A stretch of DNA of 64,000 nucleotides, from positions 32,210 to 96,209 of the forward strand of contig NZ_JAUDRH010000024.1 of the NCBI RefSeq assembly GCF_030381805.1, in the 5' to 3' direction. Source of the stretch: Chlorogloeopsis sp. ULAP01 (GTDB lineage Bacteria > Cyanobacteriota > Cyanobacteriia > Cyanobacteriales > Nostocaceae). The translations under genes and the position numbers were made by a program. The notes under the pieces are model-generated. The model was not told the origin of the DNA. It made no database searches and saw only the letters and a list, made by a program, of their open reading frames with translations. This document shows positions 8,585-17,387 of this stretch, piece after piece (positions within the stretch are counted from its first letter, which is position 1; each line of letters begins with the position of its first letter).

Positions 8585-10642
8585 TTACTGTCCTTCAATC
8601 ATCAACGGTGTTGGTAACTGCGTTGATGGCGGTGGTGGCTGAAACTGTGGTTGAGGTTTAGGATTAAGTAGCTCACGCCATGTCCGGATTTGCTCTTGTG
8701 CTTCGCTATAAGCAGCTGTGCTACGGGGAATTAGTTTAGCCGTTTCAATTCCTTTCAAGATATCAGACTCGCTTTGAGAGCGTGCTGTCTGCAATATTTG
8801 CTGGCTCCATTGATCAATAGCTATATTAACGTCGGTTCTTAAAAAACTAGTAACAGGCACCCGATTAGCCAATCGAATTGCCTCTGCCAGAGCTTCTGGA
8901 TTGGCAGCCAGTGCTACTTCCCGTGCTTTTCTCCAATTCTCTGTTGCGTCAATTTGTCCTTGCCAATCATCAATTGCTGTTTGTGCTTCGCCAGAAAGTG
9001 CTCTTCCTGGTGCAATTTGTCGTGCAACCGTAATCGCACCGGAAAGGTTGCCAAGGCTAGCCAAATTCCTGGCTTGATCTAGGAAGGGTTGATCTTGAAT
9101 ACGCTGAACCTTCGCTGTCCAATTGGCAATTTTTCTTCTCGCTTCTCGATACAATGCACGACCGCGAGAAATCTGACTTGCTTCGGCGATCGCGGCTTGC
9201 AAGGAGTTAACATCCTCTAAGACAGCTATTTGTTCAGCACGATCTAGATATGGTCTATCTTCAATAGTCTGGATCTGTGCAACCCAGCCATTAATTTCTT
9301 GTTTTGCCTCTTGCGCGCGGGGATTAGCATCGGGAATTTGTTGTGCTTCAGTAATCGCTGCTGCCAAATCGGGAATTGAGCCTTGCAGAGCTAGCGATCG
9401 CGCTCTATCTAGCCTGACGACATCTTCAATTTCTAGCTGCCAGAAAGCAATCAACTGCTGTGCTTTTTCATAACTCGGTCTTGATGAATCAATTTGGCTA
9501 GCTTGAGCAATTGCAGTCTCTAAACCGGCTACATTACCTACCCAGGCATTTCTTTGCGCCTCAGCCAAAGCAATAAAGTCTTCAGTTTCCAATTCTAATC
9601 CGGTAATGGGAGGAATTTGTTGGGCAATGGAAATAGCTTCGTCCGCATTGCGCTGGTCTAATTTTTGCTGCGCCAACTCCAACATTTTGCGTCCAAAATT
9701 GGGAATTGTTTCTTGAGCCTTCTGATAAACGTAACTGCTTTTTTCTATAGACTCTACCAGCTTGATCGCTTTGATTAAATTGTCCACATTGCCGCTTTGT
9801 GCCAGTCCTTCGGCTTTTGCCAATTTTTCGCCGTCTTCCCTAGCTACAGTAATCAAACGATTTAATTCGTCATATTTAATACTTGCCCAGAATCTATTAT
9901 CTACCCGCAGTAATTTTGCAGCAGTCATAAATGCGTCGTGCCATTTCTGATCGCGCATTTTAGCTTCTGCTTCATTGTAGGTGTTTTCTGCGTCCGACCA
10001 AATTGATTGCCAGTTGGAGATTTCTTCTTCTACGAGTTTGTATGCAGGTACATCTTCTGGTATTTGACGAACTGTGGCGATCGCTTCTTCTAACTTACCG
10101 ACGTGGAAACTTTCCGCAGCCAACTTTACAATATCTCGCGACCATTCTTCAATAAAACGGTCTATTTCCGGTCGCAGTGGGTGGCTTCTTGGCAATTGTT
10201 TAACTAGGGCGATCGCTTGTAACAGATCTTTTACTGTTTGTTTAGAAGCTGCTAGTTGAGCACAGTGCAATCTTACCGAAGCACTAGCAAGAGGCCAGAA
10301 AATCGCTGGACAGTTTGGCGCTGCTGGCAACTTTAACAGCATTGCCATGGCCATGAATGCTACAGTTCCAGGAATAATTGTTAACAATAACACCCACAAA
10401 ACCCAACTTTTCACCCAGCGCGGCAGCTTTTTGGAACTACGGCTAGGTGGCAAAGTTGTTTGAGAATGAAGCTCATCTTCCAAAGATGCTGGTTCGAGAT
10501 TGCTGCGTTTTGACCGCTTTGCAGACTTAGAGGTGGAACCATTAGCTGGTACACCTTGTTTTGATTGGGATAATCTTGTTATCGGATCTGGCTGCATATT
10601 TCCGTCTTGCGACCAACTTTCTGGAATATCCCGCTCTGTCAT
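8585..10642 (-). CDS. Single-pass membrane protein with helical repeats, unknown
   Basis: Not recognised as a characterised family. The 685-residue product has a basic, Ser-rich cytoplasmic leader (1-78), one membrane helix (79-104), then about ten degenerate repeats of 45-50 residues. Each carries an Ala-rich helix, an IP pair and a closing W (pattern A...A...IP....A..I..W), like an extended TPR-type solenoid. It ends in a Pro/Gln-rich tail (QPQFQPPPPS). This looks like a protein-binding scaffold outside the membrane, which is inference. No ribosome site precedes the ATG, but an eight-codon frame with a strong one lies just upstream (10677-10703). Confidence 0.8.
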   Translation of the reverse strand: MTERDIPESWSQDGNMQPDPITRLSQSKQGVPANGSTSKSAKRSKRSNLEPASLEDELHSQTTLPPSRSSKKLPRWVKSWVLWVLLLTIIPGTVAFMAMAMLLKLPAAPNCPAIFWPLASASVRLHCAQLAASKQTVKDLLQAIALVKQLPRSHPLRPEIDRFIEEWSRDIVKLAAESFHVGKLEEAIATVRQIPEDVPAYKLVEEEISNWQSIWSDAENTYNEAEAKMRDQKWHDAFMTAAKLLRVDNRFWASIKYDELNRLITVAREDGEKLAKAEGLAQSGNVDNLIKAIKLVESIEKSSYVYQKAQETIPNFGRKMLELAQQKLDQRNADEAISIAQQIPPITGLELETEDFIALAEAQRNAWVGNVAGLETAIAQASQIDSSRPSYEKAQQLIAFWQLEIEDVVRLDRARSLALQGSIPDLAAAITEAQQIPDANPRAQEAKQEINGWVAQIQTIEDRPYLDRAEQIAVLEDVNSLQAAIAEASQISRGRALYREARRKIANWTAKVQRIQDQPFLDQARNLASLGNLSGAITVARQIAPGRALSGEAQTAIDDWQGQIDATENWRKAREVALAANPEALAEAIRLANRVPVTSFLRTDVNIAIDQWSQQILQTARSQSESDILKGIETAKLIPRSTAAYSEAQEQIRTWRELLNPKPQPQFQPPPPSTQLPTPLMIEGQ

Positions 10643-10676
10643 TTTTCACACCGAGGTAATTTAACAGCGATCAGCC

Positions 10677-10703
10677 TTAAATTTTAACTTCTGTTGTTGT
10701 CAT
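10677..10703 (-). promoter_or_regulatory. Candidate leader mini-ORF (8 codons)
   Basis: ATG at 10703 preceded by AGGAGG about six bases upstream. It encodes MTTTEVKI and stops 34 bases before the large membrane-protein start. The best ribosome site in this leader serves the mini-frame, not the large gene. This may be translational coupling or a leader peptide, or simply an unused site. Confidence 0.3.
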
Positions 10704-10797
10704 GGTAACCCTCCTATTAGGAAAAAGCTACCTCTTGCACGAACTTATCTCCATAGATATCATTACCATCTTTCAATTTGAGTATGTATTTATACTG

Positions 10798-11703
10798 CTA
10801 ATTGGTAGCAGAAGATTCTGCTTGTAAATCGACAATTAACTGAGCTAAATGAGCGCTACTTGCCTGGTAGACTGTGCTGCAAAAATCGCAAGTTGCTTCG
10901 GCACCATCATCTTTAACGATCATATCTTGTAATTCTGCTTCTCCCAGCATTTTTAGTGCTCCTAAGACACGCTCAAAAGAACAACCACAGTGGAAGCGCA
11001 GCATTTGCGTTTCAGGAAATATTGCCAATCCCATATCTCCTAATAAATCTTGAAAGATTTCTGTTAAAGATTTGCCAGCCTGCAACAATGGTGTAAAACC
11101 AGATAAGGCGGCAACTCGTGATTCTAAGGTTTCTATTAAAGCCTCGTCCCTAGCTGCTTTGGGCAACACTTGTACTAGTAAGCCACCCGCAGCCGTTACT
11201 CCATTTGCACCCACAAATACACCTAAAACCACTGCTGAAGGAGTTTGTTCTGAAGCACCGAGGTAGTGAGCTACATCATCGCCGATTTCACCAGAGACCA
11301 ATTCTACTGTACTGGAGTATGGGTAGCCGTAACCGACATCGCGTACAACATAAAGATAGCCCTCACCAACAGCACCACCAACATCTAGCTTACCTTTCGC
11401 ATTAGGAGGCAGTTCCACAGTTGGATTTTCTACAAAACCTCTGACAGTGCCATCTAAGCCTGCATCCACTAATATACCACCTAAAGGGCCATCTCCTTTG
11501 ACTCGGACATTGACCCTAGAACCGATTCGCTTCATGCTGGACGCCATTAACAAGCCTGCTGCCATAGTTCGTCCTAATGCAGCTGTAGCCACATAGGAAA
11601 GCTTGTGGCGTTGCCGTGCTTCTTCGGTTAAGCGAGTAGTGATAGCACCGACTGCACGAATTCCACCATCGGCTGCCGTGGCGCGAATTAATTGATCCGC
11701 CAT
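10798..11703 (-). CDS. hslO: Hsp33 redox-regulated chaperone
   Basis: Cytosolic holdase chaperone switched on by oxidation. The 301 residues carry the four zinc-binding cysteines in the family arrangement: CGC at 239-241 and CDFC at 272-275. Oxidation of these releases zinc and exposes the client surface. The N-terminal body is typical, with GRTMAAGLLMASS (44-56). The ATG at 11703 gives the normal length. It lies upstream of the repeat-rich membrane protein on the same strand, with about 95 bases between them. Confidence 0.95.
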   Translation of the reverse strand: MADQLIRATAADGGIRAVGAITTRLTEEARQRHKLSYVATAALGRTMAAGLLMASSMKRIGSRVNVRVKGDGPLGGILVDAGLDGTVRGFVENPTVELPPNAKGKLDVGGAVGEGYLYVVRDVGYGYPYSSTVELVSGEIGDDVAHYLGASEQTPSAVVLGVFVGANGVTAAGGLLVQVLPKAARDEALIETLESRVAALSGFTPLLQAGKSLTEIFQDLLGDMGLAIFPETQMLRFHCGCSFERVLGALKMLGEAELQDMIVKDDGAEATCDFCSTVYQASSAHLAQLIVDLQAESSATN

Positions 11704-11889
11704 GAAAAACCTTACATTTCTTTACAAATTTACTTTTTCTATTTTAAGTTCACAGCTTGATTAAAAGTAACCAAACTAAACAAGGATATCCGTACATTGA
11801 GATAGTGAATTACCCCAAAGTCTCGAAAGACATAAGTTCTTCTTTGTAAGATCGAGAAAAATCCCCTACGTTTGTAAACGATTTATCTC

Positions 11890-12273
11890 ATGCTGGGTAC
11901 TTTTCAAAAAAGCTTATTGCGGATAGAGATCGAAGCCTCCGAAGCTGAACTTCGTGATTGTCTGCTACGTCCCGTACAACTAGAAAAATGGCTTCTCTCT
12001 GGTCGTTTATCTCCCGGAATGCCAGAACAGCTACATTCAGGATTGCAATTTACGACTCGAACTGGGCCAATCACAATTCATCATCAGGTAGAGGTGGCAA
12101 AACCCAACTGTCTGCGTTTGATTTTAAGTCAGGGAATTGATGGGTTTCACGAGTGGTATTGGGGAGAAGGTTGGTTACAGTCTCGTTTAGAAGGAGTATC
12201 CCTTTTGCCACTAGCTGTAGGACAATCTTTAAATTTACTAAGTTTACGTCAGTTTTTATCGAACAAAAAGTAA
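11890..12273 (+). CDS. Small SRPBCC-like protein, unknown
   Basis: A 127-residue protein of unknown role. The layout resembles a short START/SRPBCC lipid-binding fold: an opening strand with acidic residues (IEIEASEAELRDCLL), a PVQLEKWL helix, central strands and a final helix. This is a weak pattern call. It is convergent with the HtrA-type protease gene; a strong hairpin separates them. Confidence 0.6.
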   Translation: MLGTFQKSLLRIEIEASEAELRDCLLRPVQLEKWLLSGRLSPGMPEQLHSGLQFTTRTGPITIHHQVEVAKPNCLRLILSQGIDGFHEWYWGEGWLQSRLEGVSLLPLAVGQSLNLLSLRQFLSNKK

Positions 12274-12299
12274 GGGCGGGTTTACCATAGATAGCAATG

Positions 12300-12322
12300 G
12301 GGGCAGGTACAATACCTGCCCC
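12300..12322. terminator. Hairpin between convergent genes
   Basis: GGGGCAGGTA (12300-12309) and TACCTGCCCC (12313-12322) form a perfect 10-bp stem with a three-base loop. It is placed to end transcription from both sides, although there is no long T-run. It also resembles a common cyanobacterial intergenic repeat. Confidence 0.5.
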
Positions 12323-12347
12323 TACCATTATTTAAAATGGTTTGAAA

Positions 12348-13565
12348 TTACAAAGAAGCGTTTTGCAACTCTGCCGTGCGCACGGATAGCTGTTGTGTCT
12401 GGTTACCGCGTTGTATTCTCACCTGCAATACCTGACCAACACGAGAATCTTCGACAATATTTTGTAATTGATCGGCGCTAGTAATTGATTGCCCTTCAAC
12501 TTGAACAATTACGTCCCCACGACGAATACCTGCATTAGCAGCCGGAGAGTTGGGTAAAACTCGTACTACCAAAACTCCGTTCACTTCTGGAACCTGGATT
12601 GGAGAGTTGGGATCGCTGTTGTTTTGTTTAGCGAGCTGAGGTGTCAAAGTTACCATTTGCACGCCCAAGTAAGGATGAGCTACTTTGCCACCACGTTCCA
12701 ATTGGGCTGTTATTTGTTTGGCTTTGTCAATGGGAATGGCAAACCCAATCCCCATTGCGTCGGCACGAATAGCTGTGTTAATACCAATTACTTCGCCCCG
12801 CTCATTTAATAAAGGGCCACCAGAGTTACCAGGGTTAATCGCAGCGTCGGTTTGAATAAAATCCAACCGTTTATCGGGGATACCAACTTGAGCGCTGGAA
12901 CGTCTGAGGGTACTCACGATTCCTAAGGTTACGGTGTTGTCAAATCCTAAGGGGTTACCTACAGCGATCGCCCAATCTCCAACCTGAACGTTAGACGAGG
13001 CACCCAAAGGAGCAACTGGTAAATCACCAGCGTTAATCTTAATTAGTGCCAAATCGGTAACTTCATCAACACCTTGAACTTTGCCTTCAAAAGAGCGACC
13101 ATCTTTGAGGCGTACTGTCACCTTGTCAGCCTTATCAACCACATGGGCATTGGTCAAAACCAAGCCACTCTTATCGATAATAAAACCAGAACCAAGACCA
13201 CGTAATTGTTCCGGAGGAAGTTGTCCCTGAAAGCCTTCACCAAAAAACCGCCGGAAAAATGGATCATCAAAGAATGGATCAGGAATACGGCGAGTCACTG
13301 TACGTTCAGTATCAATTCTGACGACAGCTTTCCCAACACGATTGACAGCTGCCGTCACAAAGCTACTACTACCAATAGCTGTTGCTGCTGGTGATTGCCG
13401 TTGGGCAACTAGTTGTGACGTGTCGGCTGTGATCGGATTTGGTGCCGGTTCAGCTTGGGAGGGCGAAACTCGCAATGTACCAACAGTTAGTACAACTCCC
13501 AAAATTACGGCTAAAACGTGGGTAGTAAATTGACGTATAGATCTGGGTAAGTGGGAAAATCGCAT
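12348..13565 (-). CDS. Deg/HtrA-family serine protease (HhoA/HhoB/HtrA group)
   Basis: Periplasmic or thylakoid-lumen protease and chaperone for damaged proteins. Residues 1-38 look like a signal peptide ending PSQA. The trypsin-like triad is His 141 (TNAHVV), Asp 171 (TDLALI) and Ser 248 (NPGNSGGP). A single PDZ domain occupies about 298-395. The 405-residue length matches cyanobacterial HhoA/HhoB/HtrA, which sequence alone does not separate safely. The ATG at 13565 follows AGG at an 8-base spacing; a GTG six bases upstream is too close to it. A structured hairpin lies in the leader at 13637-13678. Confidence 0.92.
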   Translation of the reverse strand: MRFSHLPRSIRQFTTHVLAVILGVVLTVGTLRVSPSQAEPAPNPITADTSQLVAQRQSPAATAIGSSSFVTAAVNRVGKAVVRIDTERTVTRRIPDPFFDDPFFRRFFGEGFQGQLPPEQLRGLGSGFIIDKSGLVLTNAHVVDKADKVTVRLKDGRSFEGKVQGVDEVTDLALIKINAGDLPVAPLGASSNVQVGDWAIAVGNPLGFDNTVTLGIVSTLRRSSAQVGIPDKRLDFIQTDAAINPGNSGGPLLNERGEVIGINTAIRADAMGIGFAIPIDKAKQITAQLERGGKVAHPYLGVQMVTLTPQLAKQNNSDPNSPIQVPEVNGVLVVRVLPNSPAANAGIRRGDVIVQVEGQSITSADQLQNIVEDSRVGQVLQVRIQRGNQTQQLSVRTAELQNASL

Positions 13566-13944
13566 AACCACAACCTAATATTTCATTTTATGTAGTTGCG
13601 TAATTGTGAGCTTTCTGTGCAAAGCTTTTTTACAGGCTTGATGAGAATCTCTGCGTAGTGACGCTTACTCTCATCAGGAAGTTTCGCGGTTTGGCTCAAT
13701 CTTCTACTTTGGATCTGGCACGACATATCTATTTACTAAATTTATTAAAAAAAATCATTAAAAAGCTATTCTAGACATTCACACTTTTGAGGTTCGGCTT
13801 TCACCCATTTCCAAAGTTAATAATAAAACCGAAAAGGCAAAATGTAGGAAAAACTTATGATTTATAACTTCTATTCTAATTTCTTACTCTGTTATGCCCT
13901 CTAGGCTAGGATCTAGTTTAATACCAGAATTTCTGTAACGACAA
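13566..13944. other. Divergent intergenic region, protease / InrS-like genes
   Basis: Holds promoters for two divergent genes. At 13637-13678 a 10-bp stem (CTTGATGAGA with TCTCATCAGG, one G-U pair) encloses a second small hairpin, GCGT-AGTG-ACGC. No coding frame was seen. Confidence 0.5.
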
Positions 13945-14346
13945 ATGAACGGATCGAAGCAAATTGCCAAATCATCCTTGCCCAGTTGTGAACAAGATGA
14001 AGATTTACTCTCTCACGATAAAGATCATGCCCATGCAGATCACACTCACAAACACGGGCAGTTGGCTCATGCTCACGTCCATAGTGAAGAGTCTCTACGG
14101 CGAATTGTTAACAGATTGTCGCGTATAGAAGGACACATTCGCGGTATCAAGACTATGGTACAGCAAAATAGCCCATGTCCTGATGTTCTACTCCAAATTG
14201 CTGCTGTGAGGGGTGCACTGGATCGGGTTGCACGAATTGTTTTAGATGAACATTTAAGTGAGTGTGTTGTTAGAGCCGCCGAAGAGGGTAATATTGATGT
14301 CGAAATCGAGCAACTCAAAGCTGCTTTAGATAGGTTCTTACCTTAG
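13945..14346 (+). CDS. inrS: CsoR/RcnR-family nickel sensor, InrS-type
   Basis: DNA-binding repressor that releases DNA on binding metal. In 133 residues it has a His-rich leader (about 24-46, HAHADHTHKHGQLAHAHVH) and the all-helical body starting LRRIVNRLSRIEGHIRGIK. The likely ligand set is His 46, Cys 78, His 103 and Cys 107. Spacings of 25 between Cys 78 and His 103 and 4 between His 103 and Cys 107 equal those of Synechocystis InrS. This favours nickel over copper. No exporter gene is adjacent, so its target is elsewhere or the gene regulates itself. A terminator follows. Confidence 0.85.
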   Translation: MNGSKQIAKSSLPSCEQDEDLLSHDKDHAHADHTHKHGQLAHAHVHSEESLRRIVNRLSRIEGHIRGIKTMVQQNSPCPDVLLQIAAVRGALDRVARIVLDEHLSECVVRAAEEGNIDVEIEQLKAALDRFLP

Positions 14347-14412
14347 GTGAGTTTGCGGAGATTGGGATTTGAGTAGATAAAGCCCAACTTCCTAAACCTT
14401 AAATACTTATTC

Positions 14413-14440
14413 AAGTCCGTTTCGGCGGACTTTGTTTATG
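14413..14440 (+). terminator. Terminator after the InrS-type gene
   Basis: AAGTCCG (14413-14419) pairs with CGGACTT (14426-14432) around a six-base loop, followed by TTGTTTATG. It is 67 bases past the stop. Confidence 0.7.
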
Positions 14441-14610
14441 TTTAATAAATAATAAATATTTCATCTAGTTTGACTGCATATTTTAAGAGCAGGAAGTCAT
14501 CAGTCAAACAGATTTTATATCTGATTTATAATCTAAAATTTTACTTTTTGCTTATTAAAAACTGCTGTAATATAAGTAGTGATAAATACTTATATCTATT
14601 CTTGAGAAAG

Positions 14611-15420
14611 ATGATATTAGCAAATTATAAATATCACTATTATTTACGTAGCATTTCCAATCGACCACTAATTATTTTTCTACATGGTTTTATGGGTAAT
14701 TGCCATGAATTTGAGGAAGCTATTCAGTTACTAGAGAGTGAATTTAATTGTCTTGTAATTGACCTGCCTGGACATGGACAAACTCAAATTTTAGGTGGTG
14801 ATGAATGTTATAAAATGGCAAATACAGCTTTATCTTTAATTAATTTATTAGATTATTTAAGAATTCCTAAAGGTTTGTTAGTTAGCTATTCAATGGGTGG
14901 TAGATTAGCACTATATCTTGCTCTACATTTTCCCCACAGATTTACTAAAGTTGTATTAGAATCAGCTTCTCCAGGTTTACCAACAGAATTAGAAAGATTA
15001 GAAAGAGTACAAAAAGATGAGCAAATAGCGAGAAAACTAGATAGAATCGTTGAAAAAAGTGATTGGATATCTTTCTTATCAAATTGGTATAGCCAACCAA
15101 TTTTTGGTAATATAAAAAACCATGTTCAGTTCCAAAAATTGATAGAAATTAGGTTACAAAATAATCCAAAGGAATTAGCAAAATCTCTACGAATGATGGG
15201 TATAGGATTTCAGCCTTCTTTGTGGGAAAAACTTCAAGATAATACAATCCCTTTACTTTTGCTAGCTGGCGAATATGATGAAAAATTTGTAGATATTAAT
15301 ACACAAATGGCTAATATATGTAAATTGAGTCAGTTGAAGGTAATTAGGGATGCCGGACATAATATTCATTTTGAAAATACAATGGCATTTGTAGAAAATA
15401 TCCGGCAATTTTTATTGTAG
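14611..15420 (+). CDS. menH: MenH-like alpha/beta hydrolase (phylloquinone path)
   Basis: Probable SHCHC synthase in phylloquinone/menaquinone synthesis. With the ATG at 14611, the length is 269, usual for MenH. The triad is Ser 94 (VSYSMGGR), Asp 223 (AGEYDEKF) and His 250 (DAGHNIHFE), with the HGF loop at 25-27. The elbow has Ser rather than Gly at its first position (S-Y-S-M-G). An open frame reaches back to a TTG at 14470, but the extra 47 residues are Ile/Lys/Tyr-rich and unlike the family. GAGAAAG precedes the ATG. The gene is visibly richer in A+T than its neighbours. Confidence 0.82.
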   Translation: MILANYKYHYYLRSISNRPLIIFLHGFMGNCHEFEEAIQLLESEFNCLVIDLPGHGQTQILGGDECYKMANTALSLINLLDYLRIPKGLLVSYSMGGRLALYLALHFPHRFTKVVLESASPGLPTELERLERVQKDEQIARKLDRIVEKSDWISFLSNWYSQPIFGNIKNHVQFQKLIEIRLQNNPKELAKSLRMMGIGFQPSLWEKLQDNTIPLLLLAGEYDEKFVDINTQMANICKLSQLKVIRDAGHNIHFENTMAFVENIRQFLL

Positions 15421-15513
15421 GCAAAGCCTATTCAATAGTGTTACCAGGCTTAACCTGATAACAGAGTATTTTTTCTAAGTCTAGTATGTATTAGATTTTA
15501 GTTGGTTTGACAA

Positions 15514-15789
15514 ATGACATTGGGAATTATTGAGCCTTATAATGGCGGATTTCTAGAAATTATTCCGGAAGGAGAATATAGTGACTACTGGCTGATCGCA
15601 GCGATACATATAAAAGGAGAAGTTTTCCGCCCTAGTCCGCGATTTTATCGGAATGAGCAGCAAGCACTCAGAAAAGCACAAAAAATTTTTGATTGGATAG
15701 CCAGTTACGATAGTGAAATTTGCGATCGCGGATATTGGAACGAAGAAATGAGAATTTTCCTATGGCATCAATCAAAGGATCATGTTTAG
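15514..15789 (+). CDS. Small conserved-looking protein, unknown
   Basis: A 91-residue soluble protein of unknown function. It is rich in aromatic and acidic residues, with segments such as EGEYSDYWLIAAIHIKGE and a Tyr/Trp-rich C-terminus. No Cys pair, signal or membrane segment stands out. It starts at a clean ATG 93 bases after menH on the same strand. Codon use looks like the neighbours, including a HIP1 site within the frame. Confidence that it is real is moderate. Confidence 0.6.
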   Translation: MTLGIIEPYNGGFLEIIPEGEYSDYWLIAAIHIKGEVFRPSPRFYRNEQQALRKAQKIFDWIASYDSEICDRGYWNEEMRIFLWHQSKDHV

Positions 15790-15819
15790 AAGAATTTGCC
15801 TGAAGGGAATGCAACACAT

Positions 15820-16542
15820 TTACAATGGGTTTTGGTTGCCAACTTTTGGTTGTGGTTTTTTAGTTGCCTTTAGTTCTTCTTTTAACATTTTCTGATAAAT
15901 CTGAGGCAAATGAGGACTGATAGAATTAGTTTCTATGCCATATCCCAAACTTGTCCATGTGGGCGAAAGTCGTCGTAATACCTCATTTAGCTTACCCTTT
16001 TTCAAAAGCCCAGGAATATCAATTCCCCAAAATTCGGAATCGCTTAACCAACGATAAACGACTGCATCTTGATACTCTGGCTCAAAACTGTAAGAAACCC
16101 AAAACATTAACCGCATAGGATTGGGATGATATTTAGGCGCTACCAAAAACCAAGTTTTATTAATGATTTGATATCTACCAGCAGCAGTTGAACAGTTCCC
16201 TTTGTTAGGGCCAGTAACAATTGTGACACATATCTCTGGATGGCTACTCAAGTCGCTGATATGCTCTCCACCATACAAAATCGAATAGGGGCGGTTGCTA
16301 CTTGCTTCACTAGCTGAGATAGTTCGCATTAAAGCGCGGATATAAGGATTGCCCCCTTTCATAACTAACGGTGGTTGTTTAACTGTAAAAACGGGATCGG
16401 GGCGCGATCGCATACCGTCAATGATGTACCACTGGAACAAATATACGAAAACTAGAAGGGCGGCTAATGGTGCGATGAATTTTTCAACACCTTTGAGTTC
16501 AAAGCCTTTTAGAGTCCAATTCTTCAATTTTGCTTTTACCAT
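15820..16542 (-). CDS. Membrane-anchored lambda-endolysin-like lytic transglycosylase
   Basis: Predicted peptidoglycan-cleaving enzyme of the lambda R / GH104 group. The 240 residues start with a basic leader and one membrane helix (22-41), then a lambda-R-like domain. Within it are a catalytic Glu 79 in ISASEASSNRPY, a YGGEHISDLSSHP stretch (90-102) matching the phage GGELFTDYSDHP region, and AAGRYQI (120-126) matching GAGRYQL. A C-terminal W-SLGYGIE region matches the phage end. Two cysteines (105 and 117) may pair. The ATG at 16542 was chosen over an in-frame TTG at 16545. No phage genes flank it, so a host cell-wall role is likely. Confidence 0.8.
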   Translation of the reverse strand: MVKAKLKNWTLKGFELKGVEKFIAPLAALLVFVYLFQWYIIDGMRSRPDPVFTVKQPPLVMKGGNPYIRALMRTISASEASSNRPYSILYGGEHISDLSSHPEICVTIVTGPNKGNCSTAAGRYQIINKTWFLVAPKYHPNPMRLMFWVSYSFEPEYQDAVVYRWLSDSEFWGIDIPGLLKKGKLNEVLRRLSPTWTSLGYGIETNSISPHLPQIYQKMLKEELKATKKPQPKVGNQNPL

Positions 16543-16611
16543 CAAAAATCTAAAAAAAACAATATTTATTGGTAGGGGCGGGTTGTAACAGCAATTTCTC
16601 TAGGATGACAA

Positions 16612-16644
16612 AACATCTAAATAAACCCGCCCGTACAGTGGTTA
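16612..16644 (-). repeat. Dispersed GGGCGGGTTTA repeat, inverted copy
   Basis: The complement reads CCACTGTACGGGCGGGTTTA, the same start as the copies at 18941, 22251 and 51531. It lies between convergent or unrelated genes. Confidence 0.6.
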
Positions 16645-16727
16645 GTAGTTAGGTTTCTTGTTCCCCTTGTCCCCTTGTCTGCATCTCCTCTACTCTCCCA
16701 CTCCTCCCCGTGTACCCATTTCTTAGA

Positions 16728-17387
16728 TCAAGCGATACTGGCAAATAGTTCCCCGAAACTTTTAACAGCAGCATCGGGTTTAGCTACTATTTCTACGATT
16801 TTATTCCGTGCTGTTGGCTCCAACAGTGCTTCAACGCATACTTGAGCGACTTTTTGGCGAGGAATGCTGCCTTCAAATAAAGTATCGGCACTCTGCATCA
16901 CGATATGGTTGGAGTTATCTTCGTTTTTCAAGCCACCTGGGCGGACAATCGTATATGTAAGACCACTTTTTTGAATATACTCCTCAGCTTGTTTTTTCCA
17001 AACTAAAATTAACCAAAACAAGTTAAGGGGATGAAAAAACTGTGAAGCAGCTAAAGAAGAAACTAAGACAAAATGCTCTATTCCCTTTGTCTTGGCAGCA
17101 TCAACTAAATTTTTAGTCCCTTCGTAATCTACCTTGTAGGGACCTGTTGGATCAAAGCTAGGTTTTGCTCCTGTAGCACATAACAGTACAGTACAATCTC
17201 CTAAAGCAGCAGTTAGGCTTTGTCGATCTAAAACATCACCCTGCACTAATTCGACTTCAGCAGGCAAAATACTCCTTGCTTTCTGAAGATCTCGTACTAA
17301 GGCGCGAACGGGAATGCTCCTCGCTATTAGTTCTTCTACGATTCGACGACCTGTTTCACCTGTTGCCCCTGCTACAAAAGCTTTCAT
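16728..17387 (-). CDS. Atypical SDR, NAD(P)-binding protein
   Basis: A 219-residue Rossmann protein with the nucleotide motif GATGETG (7-13) and an NmrA/Tic62-like body: VRALVRD (27-33), GDVLD (50-54), a YEGT segment and a VLVSSLAAS strand. This group includes plant Tic62-type and cyanobacterial proteins of broadly unknown function. The catalytic YxxxK is not conserved, as is usual in these atypical members. It stands alone on the minus strand, with the ATG at 17387. Possible roles are redox sensing or a reductase partner; neither is shown. Confidence 0.82.
   Translation of the reverse strand: MKAFVAGATGETGRRIVEELIARSIPVRALVRDLQKARSILPAEVELVQGDVLDRQSLTAALGDCTVLLCATGAKPSFDPTGPYKVDYEGTKNLVDAAKTKGIEHFVLVSSLAASQFFHPLNLFWLILVWKKQAEEYIQKSGLTYTIVRPGGLKNEDNSNHIVMQSADTLFEGSIPRQKVAQVCVEALLEPTARNKIVEIVAKPDAAVKSFGELFASIA

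Noticed and set aside
15820..16542. Prophage remnant
   Set aside because: The endolysin-like gene has no phage neighbours, carries an added membrane anchor, and has host-like composition.
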